A DNA stretch of 64,000 bases. Source: Scylla paramamosain. Taxonomy: Eukaryota > Arthropoda > Malacostraca > Decapoda > Portunidae. The translations under genes and the position numbers were made by a program. The stretch lies in NCBI RefSeq assembly GCF_035594125.1, contig NC_087181.1, forward strand, positions 5,454,119 to 5,518,118, read 5' to 3'. Shown piece after piece: positions 12,658 through 22,458 of this stretch (within the stretch, counting starts at the first letter, position 1; every line of letters begins with the position of its first letter). The notes below the pieces were generated by a model that was not told the origin of the DNA, made no database searches, and saw only the letters and a list, made by a program, of their open reading frames with translations.

Positions 12658-14252
12658 CTAGCAATTAATGAGAATGGGGGGAAAATGTAAGACAAATCAA
12701 AGTTTGACCAGTCCAAGGAAAAAGCATCAAAATATTTAGCCTCCGGATCTGGCAACCACGAACAGAATGTATTAACCTGTTTGTTAAGCCTTGAGGCAAA
12801 TAAATCAATGGATGGTGTCCCAAAAACATTACACAAGGTAGTAAAAATGTGTGAGTCGAGTTTCCACTCATGTCTGTCATTAATCTTGCGAGAGGCTACA
12901 TCAGCCAAGGTGTTGTCCTTCCCCGGTATGTGCGAGCATGTAACCCATGAGTCATGTTCCAGACACCAATCCCAAATCTGGGTAGCAACATCATTACAGG
13001 ACTTGGACTTTGTGCCTCCCATTTCATTGACATAGTTTATGGCAGTGGTATTATCACAAAAAACTCTAACATGTCTACCTTCCAGCTCATGTTCAAATGC
13101 TTGCAAAGAGAATAGAATGGCTTTCATCTCCAGGATGTTAATGTGAAGCTCCTTTTCATCCAGGGACCAAGTACCACTTGTAATCTGACACCCCAAATGA
13201 CCCCCCCAACCAAGGCTGGAGGCATCAGTAAATAAATCGATGTCAGTCCCTGGCCTAAAAATGTGTCTGTGGTGTCTGTCCACATTGTCGAACCACCAGG
13301 AAAGGTCTAGTTTCATGTCTGCAGTAATATTCAAAGGCCTGTCAAAATTACCATACTCCTGTTTCAAAGCGGCAATTTTTCCCCCCTCCAACTTCCTGTA
13401 GTGAAGTTTACCTAACTCCACTGCTGGGATCGCAGCCACCATGAGGCCGATCACCCTGGCCACTGCTCGAATGGGGGCAACATCTTTACACAAAAGTTCC
13501 GCACATCCTTGGCGAATTTTGATTAGTCTACGCTCAGGTAAAGAGGCAGTCATGAACTTGGTGTTAATAACATTGCCTAGGTATTCAATACATTGTGTGG
13601 GGGTGAGAACAGACTTCTCCATATTGATACAAAAGCCTAACCTCTGCAACAGAGAAATGGTGGCCTGAATCGCCTGAAGACATCCTGAGTAAGAGTTACT
13701 GCAAATTAATGTGTCATCTATAAAGCTGGTGATAGTGTATCCTTCCTGCCTTAAAGTAGCAAATACTGGCTTCATCAGTTTGGTGAAAAGTCGAGGTCCC
13801 TCAGAAATGCCATTAGGGAGGCAGGTGAATTGATAGATAACACCTTGCCATGTAAAACATAAAAATCGTTGTTGCTCATCTGCAACCCTAACAGAATAAT
13901 AAGCATGCCTGAGATCGACAGAAGCCAAAAAATCACCCTGGTTGATGAGCCTGATGGCCTGTTCAAAATTTTCCATTTTAAAATGTTTATATGGTATGTA
14001 TTTGTTTAACCTCTCCAAGTTAAGTACCAGGCGAAATTCCCCGTTTTTCTTTTCTCGCAAAAAAATAGGAGAGATAACCTGCTGAGTTTGTTTGTGTGTG
14101 ACTTTAATGACTTTAAGCTGTAAAAGTTTGTTGATCTCTCCAGAAATTATCCCCTGTTGCACAGTGTTGAACCTGTATTCCAAATCATTAAAAAATAAAG
14201 GATGAACACTATCGACATCAATATCAAGGTGGCAATGCTGAACAATATCCAA
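12294..14252 (-). CDS. DIRS pol: reverse transcriptase, RNase H and C-terminal domain, intact
   Basis: 652 codons. RT motifs include FRLVLNLERLNKYIP (about residues 75-90), ASVDLRHAYYSVRV (palm), YQFTCLPNGISEGPRLFTK and the catalytic SFIDDTLICSN (about residue 175), a YxDD box with F-I-D-D. EYLGNVINT follows. RNase H has DLFTDASSLGWGG, NILEMKAILFSL, VRVFCDNTTAINYV and DNTLADVASR, so all acidic residues are present. The last about 170 residues (IDLFASRLNKQVN, IFPPFSLIARCLQ, VVPLWPSQ) are the conserved tail of DIRS pol. Its start lies about 85 bp after the gag stop. It makes the element cDNA from RNA. Confidence 0.93.
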   Translation of the reverse strand: MDIVQHCHLDIDVDSVHPLFFNDLEYRFNTVQQGIISGEINKLLQLKVIKVTHKQTQQVISPIFLREKKNGEFRLVLNLERLNKYIPYKHFKMENFEQAIRLINQGDFLASVDLRHAYYSVRVADEQQRFLCFTWQGVIYQFTCLPNGISEGPRLFTKLMKPVFATLRQEGYTITSFIDDTLICSNSYSGCLQAIQATISLLQRLGFCINMEKSVLTPTQCIEYLGNVINTKFMTASLPERRLIKIRQGCAELLCKDVAPIRAVARVIGLMVAAIPAVELGKLHYRKLEGGKIAALKQEYGNFDRPLNITADMKLDLSWWFDNVDRHHRHIFRPGTDIDLFTDASSLGWGGHLGCQITSGTWSLDEKELHINILEMKAILFSLQAFEHELEGRHVRVFCDNTTAINYVNEMGGTKSKSCNDVATQIWDWCLEHDSWVTCSHIPGKDNTLADVASRKINDRHEWKLDSHIFTTLCNVFGTPSIDLFASRLNKQVNTFCSWLPDPEAKYFDAFSLDWSNFDLSYIFPPFSLIARCLQKLRAEQARGWMVVPLWPSQCWMGMLLQLLIDFPRLITNRRNVLTHPSTTDPHPIMSHTRLMACLLSGKTCRNEEFRRLLRTSYWPPGNQVLRGNTAHMSRGGRCFVVDGMSIPLLQL

Positions 14253-14338
14253 AATGACAGGGTCACTGGTAATTTTACGCCACTCATGCAGGAAAGAGTG
14301 TAATCTGCCAGCTTCAAAACATGCACTTGCCTGTAAGT

Positions 14339-15577
14339 TTACTGGGGCTGCCTGCTGCGGCCGCCCCGGCCCTTGGAGTTTTTTGGCTCCACATCCTGAC
14401 GAGTGGAAGGCAGTCGTGGGGCAGCCCTGGAGCCATACCTCTGTTGCCCGTAGGGTTGGAACCTGGCGTAATAACCCCTACTAGCAGGCTTGTTCCAATA
14501 TCCACCAGGGCGTTTACCTGCGAACTTGCTAGTAAAGGCAGGCTTTTTCTGCGAGAACTTACTCCGCAGTTTCTCCGCTTCCTCAATTTGTCTGGCAGAC
14601 TGGGACACATCGTCACCGAACAGAAAACGAGTAATTGGCACCTTATCTGAACAAAGATGAGCATATTTATAGTTTAACTCGCGTTTCATGACAAAACGCC
14701 TGGCCAAATTGTTCCTGTGATTGGCATTGCCTAGCAATGCCAAGGCACCATTTAGCATGCTCACCTCATGTGCCAACTTGGGGTTACCTTCCTGTTCAGC
14801 CAAATCATCCAGCGCCACTAAGGATTTGGTGATAATGGTTGAAGCCCGCAGGATGTCCTTATTTACCTCCATCAAGCGGAAGTCTGTCTTCCTGGCATCC
14901 AGCTTCAGGGCCTCCAACACCTGTGGGTTGCATTCCACTGGCGCAAGAGCATGGCAGTTATTAGGCCTCTTGACAACATCGTCCTCACACATGGCCTTGT
15001 AGTCCTCCTCTCTCATACCATTATCAAAGAGAAAGTTTACCATCTCTGCCACTCTATTGTCAATGTCAGCAACCACCGTGTCAGAAGGACCAAAGGCCTT
15101 AGTGCCCTGAATTAAGGTGCTGTCAGCAGGGGCGGCAGGCATCGACACTGCCTCATCCTCACTCATCCTGGCCGAGAAACCAGAAAAAGTGGCAGAACAA
15201 GGAGGCGACAAACCCCTGCCCCCCAGAGTACTGTCCTCCACAGTCACCTGCGCCGACCCAGTAGGGGGTGGTAGTTGCCGTCTGTCTGCCTTCAAGGCCT
15301 CCACTTCACCCCGCAAATCAGTCAAGGCGTCCAACACAACTGACCAAGGGAGAGGAGCAGGAGAAGTGCCGCGGGAACCACGTGCGTCAGCACTGTTACG
15401 TAATCTCACGCAACCATGCCTCCCACTCAAGCGACGAGATGAATGATCCCTGTGCCTGTCGTCGTCATCTTGAGGGCGAACAGTGGACCCAGGGAGAGGA
15501 GAAGGCCCACAGAAGGCACGTGGGGCAGGAGGGGAAGGGGATCGAGAGGCAGAGGACGCTTCACCAGACTCCGACAT
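14339..15577 (-). CDS. DIRS gag-like protein, intact
   Basis: 412 residues from MSESGEASS. A longer upstream frame to 15697 exists here, but a 2-bp difference breaks it in copy 2, so I choose the conserved internal start. The N-terminal about 110 residues are Ser/Pro/Arg-rich and low in complexity. A predicted helical core follows (ADIDNRVAEMVNFLFDNG, EALKLDARKTDFRLMEVNKD, NANHRNNLARRFVMKREL), then a basic Gly/Arg/Tyr-rich tail (GKRPGGYWNKPASRGYYARF). This fits a nucleic-acid-binding structural protein. No CCHC knuckle is present. Assignment rests on position and copy conservation rather than a named domain. Confidence 0.8.
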   Translation of the reverse strand: MSESGEASSASRSPSPPAPRAFCGPSPLPGSTVRPQDDDDRHRDHSSRRLSGRHGCVRLRNSADARGSRGTSPAPLPWSVVLDALTDLRGEVEALKADRRQLPPPTGSAQVTVEDSTLGGRGLSPPCSATFSGFSARMSEDEAVSMPAAPADSTLIQGTKAFGPSDTVVADIDNRVAEMVNFLFDNGMREEDYKAMCEDDVVKRPNNCHALAPVECNPQVLEALKLDARKTDFRLMEVNKDILRASTIITKSLVALDDLAEQEGNPKLAHEVSMLNGALALLGNANHRNNLARRFVMKRELNYKYAHLCSDKVPITRFLFGDDVSQSARQIEEAEKLRSKFSQKKPAFTSKFAGKRPGGYWNKPASRGYYARFQPYGQQRYGSRAAPRLPSTRQDVEPKNSKGRGGRSRQPQ

Positions 15578-15808
15578 GGCTGCCGCACTGCGATAAGGAG
15601 AACAAAGCCGTAAGCTTCCCACAGTTCCATCGTCAGTGGAGACTGACATACCAATAATACAACTCGCCCCAAAAACGGGTAACGAAGTTGAAGGCACTGT
15701 ACCTGCGTAACAAGTATCGTGGCCTTATCTGAAAGAAAACAGCAAAAACTTGGAAGTCCGTATGACCCAGAATGACCGTGTCTGCCCGACGCGGCGATCA
15801 GCAAAGAA

Positions 15809-15886
15809 CTGCCGGCAGCGCGTGACGCACTCTCTCATGGGAAATGTCCGCCCAGCAGATAGGTGATTTTGCCGAAGTAAAATTAA
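15809..15886 (-). repeat. DIRS copy 1 left inverted terminal repeat
   Basis: About 78 bp beginning (element sense) with AATTTTACTTCGGCAAAATC and ending at CTGCCGGCAG. It is an imperfect inverted match to the inner part of the right terminal repeat. Confidence 0.85.
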
Positions 15887-15920
15887 CTGGTTTCTGGGAA
15901 CCAGTAAATAACAAAAAAAT
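15883..15920. repeat. Flanking direct repeat, right of DIRS copy 1
   Basis: Diverged direct copy of 10794-10830. It contains the dyad CTGGTTTCTGGGAACCAG, followed by an A-rich run. Confidence 0.7.
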
Positions 15921-16097
15921 CCACAGTTTTTGAAAAAAAATAATAAAATGAGCACAGTTCCACTACTACATTTGAGATAACACAACAAATATAAACAGTA
16001 TCCTCCCTAGTTTCACACCTAATCCTAAATTCTCACCATTCCGAGTTTTGCACATTATCACCATGAGTTTCATGCTGCTTTGACAAGTATTGGTCAC

Positions 16098-16105
<8 letters not shown>

Positions 16106-16169
<64 letters not shown>
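16106..16169. repeat. (CT)n microsatellite
   Basis: About 64 bp of CT repeat ending directly at a 31-bp hairpin sequence. Confidence 0.97.
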
Positions 16170-16171
<2 letters not shown>

Positions 16172-16198
16172 TTAGCAATCCTAAGGATTGCTAAATAG
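16168..16198. repeat. Perfect short inverted repeat
   Basis: Arms CTATTTAGCAATCCT and AGGATTGCTAAATAG surround a single central A. It joins the (CT)n tract to the GA-associated repeat that follows. Confidence 0.85.
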
Positions 16199-16281
16199 AA
16201 TATGACTGATTGAGAATGAAAATTAATTATGTATATGAGTGAGAAAGTGAGAAAGGATGAAACAAAATATTACATAAAATG

Positions 16282-16352
<71 letters not shown>

Positions 16353-16480
16353 ATGGTATCACTCCCTTGTCACTTACCTCTGACAGATAAGGGGGAGGCA
16401 GGTTACAGGCAGGGAAGTTTGAGACAAGAGGAAAGAGAGGAGAGGAAAGGGAAAAAAGGGAGGAAGGGATAGATGTCAAA
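16171..16480 (-). repeat. GA-associated dispersed repeat, copy 1
   Basis: Two parts match, with divergence, a second locus at 34979-35376. One is GATTGCTAA then GACTGATTGAGAATGA. The other, on the minus strand, is CTTGTCTCAAAC then TTATCTGTCAGAGGTAAGTG then ACAAGGGA, running into (CT)n. Each locus has a microsatellite inside or beside the unit. It may be a SINE or MITE with an expanded internal repeat. No coding content. Confidence 0.6.
16285..16351. repeat. (GA)n microsatellite
   Basis: About 67 bp of GA repeat inside the dispersed repeat above. Confidence 0.97.
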
Positions 16481-16730
16481 TAGGTGTGCAGTAGCTTGCA
16501 TGACTGGAAAATTAGTCTTGCAAGTCTTAGTTTATTATTCTGATTAATCTTTTATTAAAATTTCAGTGGTTGCATGAATGGCAAATTCACCTTGACAGTT
16601 TTGGCTTGTTAATCCAATTGAATTTTTATTAAAATTCCAGTCCTTCCACAAGTGGCAAGTTCATCATGCCAGTTTTGGTTCGTTATTCCAATTAAATATT
16701 TGTAAAAATTTAACTGTTATTTCAGTTATT

Positions 16731-17147
<417 letters not shown>

Positions 17148-17639
17148 TATTACATTTCTCTGTAGTATATGAACAATTGGGATCTGGGACAATTCTGTCA
17201 CTGGGACAATTTTTTTCATGACTGCCTTTGATAAAATCATCTCTAGGATGATTCTGTTGCCTGCGTTGATTTTTTCACAATAGTTCCCATCACAGCACTG
17301 GTAGGCAGCTTCCTATTTTTGTTGGTAAGAGGCATTGTTTAATCCTAGTTTAACTTTCTCCAACCAAAAATCTTGCTTTCCCACTAGGTAGGGGGATTGG
17401 ATTATCAAAAAAAAAAAGAAAAAAAAGGAAATAGAGCCACATGACTCATATTGATAATTACCAAAGAAAGTTTTAGCATTTTGGCTGATTTACTGGACAT
17501 TGAGTTCAAGGTGCTGATCAAAGTTCTTTATATTTGCTACCCATAAATTCATGAAACTAGAAGATGAGGGTGCAAAGTCAGCATGTGATGAGAAAGGAAA
17601 TTCTGATCACATAATATGGCAAAACATAATGATGCATTG

Positions 17640-17870
17640 TAAAATAATTGAGAGCTGCCTAGCTTTCTTCCATTCCCTACTGACAGACTGTTTCTTGACT
17701 GTTTTACCTTCCTGGGATTTGCTCAATGGACTGATGAGCCCACTAATATTAAAGATAGCAATACATTAGATTTTTTCTTGTTGCTGAAACAGATCTGGTG
17801 ATATCTGTCAATGTGTTCCCACCCTTCCCTAATTGTGATCATTGTGTAATTAAATGTTTTCCTGCTCTAG
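17640..17870 (+). pseudogene. LINE AP-endonuclease C-terminal fragment
   Basis: After one frameshift, an open stretch reads LGFAQWTDEPTNIKDSNTLD, FFLVAETDLVISVNVFPPF and NCDHCVIKCF. It matches the end of LINE apurinic-like endonucleases, which have an xLDLxLT-type strand and a final S/C-D-H motif (here CDH). No RT follows. It is an isolated decayed piece about 0.4 kb from the piggyBac copy at 18.25 kb. The clade is not assigned. Confidence 0.6.
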
Positions 17871-18249
17871 ACTGTGCCACTTTATTTTTTTTAGCTCAAA
17901 GTCAATGAGTTCCTGTTCACAATTGATTGTGATTTTGAGTTTTCTGCTTTTGTCTGTTAATGAAGTGTATAATTGATTTTTGTCCATAATTTCCTCCTTA
18001 GGTAAATCTTTTGCCCCTTGCCTATTTAATCCTCCTCCTCGCAATGCTTCTTATAAGCCTTGGAAATATAAGCTACCTAAAGACTAGACTAATTCAAGAA
18101 GCCAAGCCTGGACCACTTATAGAGTTGAAAGCAGAACATGGCAAGAACTCTCAAGAACCTGTTGATGCTCTCCGAGTTTTTGTTGACATCAATTACTGTA
18201 TTTACCCATGTATTAGACACACCTCTGCATAACTCACACCCCTATTTAA

Positions 18250-20693
18250 CCCTGCATTACTTTGCTGGAGTTTCCAAACATGAGTACTCTCCTGGGGTAT
18301 TTACACACCCCAATACAAAAATGTTTCTAGTGTTACTATTATGTAAAATATAGTCATACTGCTGGTTTAGGATTCATCTACAATCCCTGTTAAACAGTTT
18401 GAGTTGCTTATAGTTGGTTGATATTAATACAAAGTAATACAATAGAATAAATTATAAAACTAAGGAAAAATTACCAAAACTTAAATTCAGGTCATATTTA
18501 TTTTTAAAATACCCACAAGATACACATGTTTGTATGAGTTTTTAATATATATGATGAATATTAACATTGAAAAAAAATATTACATAATAGGCAAATCTCC
18601 CTTACAAAATACATCAAATCAAAGCTTGAACTAAAGATATAATTATTTATTGAAAGGAAAATTATTATAAATTTAATACATAAACCATAAGCATGGTTTC
18701 TTTATCCAAAGCAAACACAAAAATTTTCATGAGTTGAAATAAAAAAAAAGAGCTCATTACATAGGAATAAATTTGTTACATAAACATTTTTTCTTTTCAT
18801 CAAAAGTAAACAAAAAATATTTCCATGAATTGAAATTGAAAAAAAAAAAAAAAATGTGAGTTCATTACATACCATTACATTCACTCTGATTCACCATTTA
18901 CTGCTACATTCTCGCAATCTATGCAACTCACAGTCATCTTACTGTGATCCCTGCAAACATGTTTCCCGTATGTGCTACATACTGTTTTCACCTTTCGATC
19001 CTTTGACCTGGCACAAAATACACATCTCTTTGCCTGGCATTGTAACAACTGTGAGCTTGTTGAGGATGTTGCATCTGCAATTTCAGGGAACAGCCTTGCA
19101 ATTTCTGTTCTGAGACCTTTTGGCCTTCTGTTCTGCAGTCTTTTCTTTAGAGTGTCTTCTAATAGCATCATGCATACTTTCTTGATGAATTTGCGGTGCT
19201 TGAGTTTATTCTGTGGGTTGTGAGCATACAGGACATACGAATTTACACAGACAATGTTCAGCAGAGCAAAGAACACAATTAGAGGCCAACACCAGCTGTT
19301 TCTGGAAACGTAATACTTATCCATCATCATGTCAAGCACATCTATTCCTCCTTTGGTTGAATTATAGAACGTGATGATTTGATGCCATATTTGGCTGGTT
19401 TACTGGGTATATATTTCCTAAAGGGACAGTGGCCCCTAAAGGCTACAAGCATTTCATCTATAGTCACAAATTCTGATGGGGTGTTTTTCTTTTTGCAATT
19501 TTCCACAAACATCTCAAATATTTGCCTAACTGGGGCAAGCTTATCCACCTTCTTTCTTTTCTCACTTGTTGCTTTGTCATCAAATTATAGACAACATAAT
19601 AGAAAATGAAAGCAATCCAGTGATGTAGTCAGCCTGAACACCTCGATGCCAGTACCATCTGCTTTCCAAATATGAGCAAGGTGCAGCCTGCTAACATGAT
19701 ATGTACCAGCTAACATAAGCAGTCCAGTCAATGCCTTCACTTCGAAAACATCAGTGTCTTTTGTTCTGTAGGGCTGAGTATAGTTCCCTTTCTGCATAGC
19801 GATCATCGAGTTAGTATGTTCTACTAATAAACCAATTATTTCTGCCGTGATGAAGACTCCCCAAAAGTCTGCAGGAGAATTGGCATTTAGAGCTGGTCCT
19901 TTTAGTTTTGGTGTAAATTTGATAACATTGCTAGAAAGGGTATGACATAGCAATTTAGGAACATTCTTCTTCCATCATGTTGTTTTATCTTTTTCCCTTC
20001 CATCCATCAATTTTTTGCCTTTTTCTTTTGGGGCTGGTCTGGTAGATCATCTGGGTCTGATTCATAACATTCACAATCAGGAACATGCAGATCCTCTTCC
20101 AGGTAATCTTCTTCACTTTCACTGTTGGAGGCAGGAACATCCCTCCCCACACTTTCTTTGTCTTATGAGCTACTCACTTCTACTTCATCCAACATCTTCT
20201 GAATTCTCTTCATTTCTGCATCATAATCCATCTTGTGTCTGAAAAAATGAAAAGATGTTACATTAGCTAGGCTCATAGTTACAAGAATGAGAGTAATAAA
20301 TTGTAAATAAAATAATAAATCCATACATAATGATAAAAAAAATACTAAAATCAGTAAGCATAGCATTTTATTCCATATTTATATTACAGAGTAGGCTACT
20401 GATACATAATATGCACTTATATCTACATATTTTCATTTCCTGATGGGAAAAGAGAATATATAAATCATAAATACATACCTTTGTTAGTCTGGGGTGACTG
20501 ACCACCCCAGAAGGCAAAACAAACATCTAACTCCCAGGAAAACTGAGCCACAACTGTGCCATACTACATGTGACACATACTTGATGAGTCAGAAGAGTAT
20601 TGGGAGGGAGAAGAAAAAAAGGTTGCCAACTAGGAATTGTGAGCACTTAAGCAAAACTGGGGTGCCAAAACACACCAAGGGAGTAATGCAGGG
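18250..20693 (-). mobile_element. piggyBac element A, non-autonomous by deletion
   Basis: A 2444-bp insert bounded by TTAA at 18246-18249 and 20694-20697. It has perfect 12-bp terminal inverted repeats CCCTGCATTACT (18250-18261) and AGTAATGCAGGG (20682-20693). Subterminal short hairpins occur on both sides: TGGGGT/ACCCCA arms at about 18293-18312 and CTGGGGTG/CACCCCAG arms at about 20487-20508. TTAA duplication plus a CCC-starting repeat is the piggyBac signature. The transposase inside is broken. The element could still move if an active relative supplies transposase. Confidence 0.93.
18881..20240 (-). pseudogene. piggyBac transposase, internal deletion and frameshifts
   Basis: In coding order there is an acidic N-terminus (MDYDAEMKRIQKMLDEVE, about 20230, then SESEEDYLEED). 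The DDE_Tnp_1_7 N-terminal region follows (NANSPADFWGVFITAEIIGL, MLAGTYHVSRL), then PVRQIFEMFVENCKK and VTIDEMLVAFRGHCPF with the first catalytic D. After PSKPAKYGIK the sequence jumps into the NSTKGGID block, which holds the third D. The segment carrying the second D is therefore missing. The C-terminal cysteine-rich domain is kept (RCVFCARSKDRKVKTVC, HVCRDHSK, SCIDC), ending at 18881. Several frame breaks add to the deletion. It is dead as an enzyme. Confidence 0.88.
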
Positions 20694-20773
20694 TTAACAA
20701 GGATGTTTTGTGGGAAAAAATATATTATGCTTCATCATAAAGTCATGGGAAAAAAAAAAAAAGAAATCTGTGT

Positions 20774-22147
20774 ATTTACCTAGTTGTGGTTTATGGGAGG
20801 GGAATAGTCTCAAAGTATCCCATCTCTATATCTATCCAGTTTGGACTTAAAAGCATGGACAGTTATGGCATTGACAACATCTTCACTGAGTTCATTCCAT
20901 TTGTTCACACTTCTGTGAGAAAAACTATACTTTTTGATGTCTCTTCTACAGTTAACTTTCTTCAACTTCTTATTGTGTCCCCTTGTACTCTGTGTGTCTA
21001 AATTTTTAAAACATTCTTTGCCTACATTTTCCATACCATTTATCATTCTATAGATGTTTATTGAATCTCCTCTCTCTCTCCTATTTTCAAGAGTAGGAAT
21101 TTCCAACACTCATAATCTCTCTTTATAGGTCAACTTACTTAACTCCAGAACCATCTTAGTGACTGCTCTTTGTACTCTTTCTAATTTTATAATATTTCTC
21201 TTTATATGAAGAGACCACACCACTGCTGCATATTCCGATCTTGGTCTTGTCGTGGAAATCAACAACTTTTTTATCATTCCTTGATCTAAATATTAGAATG
21301 CCATTCTTATTCTTTTTACAAATTCATCTTCTCTCCAGTTATTTTATCAATGTGTTTGTCTGGAGTCAAATTTTCAGTAACTGTTACTCTCAAATCTATT
21401 TCCTCTTTTGATTTCTGTAACTTCACATCATCTGTCTCATAATGATATTGTATTCTTTTCTTATTCTTACCAAACTCCATTACTTTACACTTACTTAAAT
21501 TGAATTCCATTTGCCAAGATTTACTCCATCTATTTATCTTACATAAATCATCTTGCAGTACCATACAGTCATTTACATTTTCTACCCTTCTCATCAGTTT
21601 AGCATCATCTGCAAATAAGTCCATATAACTGTCTACTTCTTCATTTATGTCATTCACATATATTACAAACATTATCAGTCCCAACACTGTGGGACACCAC
21701 TAATTACTTTCAGCCAAGATCAATTCTGGTTTTGTATTACTGTTCTCATCTCTCTATCATCCAGATAATCTTCCATCCACTCCAGCAGTCTTCTTCCAAT
21801 TTTTCCATAATTTTTTATCTTCCATAGCAATCTTCGTTGTGGTACTTTGTCAAATACCTTCTTCAAGTCGTCTAAATAGACACCATCCACCCATCTGTCT
21901 CTCTCCTGCACAATATCGACTATCCTTGAATAAAAGGACAATAAGTTCATGGAGCATGATCTTCCCCTCCTAAATCCAAATTGACAATTTACCAAAACTT
22001 TATCTCTTTCCAAGTGTTCCATCCATCTTTCCTTTATTGTTCTTTTGCATAGTTTTCCTTCAACACTAGTCAAGGACACTGTTCTATAATTTAGTGGATT
22101 TTCCTTATTTCCTCCTTTGAATATTGGTGTAATATTTGCTCTCTTCC
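20774..22147 (-). mobile_element. CR1-like LINE copy A, 3' part (split by DIRS copy 2)
   Basis: Minus-strand LINE whose 3' end is at the TATTTACCTAGTTG motif (20776-20789), with a minimal TG remnant (TCTGTG) beyond. It continues on the far side of DIRS copy 2 at 29417. Joining the two flanks restores RT sequence across the junction (see Findings). Confidence 0.88.
20810..22147 (-). pseudogene. CR1-like ORF2: RT palm, thumb and C-terminus, copy A
   Basis: Visible in coding order: TSVEGKLCKRTIKERW, NCQFGFRRGRSCSMNLLSF, DGVYLDDLKKVFDKVPQRRL (palm), MRTVI, then LGLIMFVIYVND and the catalytic LFADDAKLM at about 21600 (FADD form of YADD). WSKSWQMEFNLSKCKVM and the C-terminal QERRERGDSINIYRMINGM, RGHNKKLKK, KKYSFSHRSVNKWN follow. 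That terminal module is typical of CR1-type ORF2. Frameshifts near 21690-21720 and 21110-21310 interrupt the frame. The enzyme would nick the target and prime reverse transcription. Confidence 0.85.
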
Positions 22148-22225
22148 AATTTTACTTCGGCAAAATCACCTATCTGCTGGGCGGACACTTCCCATGAGAG
22201 AGAGTGCGTCACGCGCTGCCGGCAG
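22148..22225 (+). repeat. DIRS copy 2 left inverted terminal repeat
   Basis: Starts AATTTTACTTCGGCAAAATC and ends at CTGCCGGCAG. It carries one extra GA in the AGAGAG run compared with copy 1. Confidence 0.85.
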
Positions 22226-22458
22226 TTGTTTGCTGATCGCCGCGTTGGGCAGACACGGTCATTCTGGGTCATACGGACTCCCAAGTTTTTGCTGTTTTCT
22301 TTCAGATAAGGCCACGATACTTGTTACGCAGGTACAGTGCCTTCAACTTCGTTACCCGTTTTTGGGGCGAGTTGTATTATTGGTATATCGGTCTCCACTG
22401 ACGATGGAACTGTGTGGGAAGCTTACGGCTTTGTTCTCCTTATCGCATTGCGGCAGCC

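Larger units (their letters stand above)
10830..15886 (-). mobile_element. DIRS-type retrotransposon, copy 1, structurally complete
   Basis: About 5.06 kb. In element order it has a left inverted terminal repeat (15886-15809), gag, pol (RT plus RNase H), tyrosine recombinase, an internal complementary region (11184-11042) and a right inverted terminal repeat (10952-10830). All three coding frames are open. There is no LTR and no integrase. DIRS elements are thought to integrate a circular DNA by a tyrosine recombinase. The order, terminal repeats and overlapping pol/recombinase frames match the DIRS1 group. A near-identical second copy lies at 22148-29416 in the opposite orientation. Confidence 0.92.
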
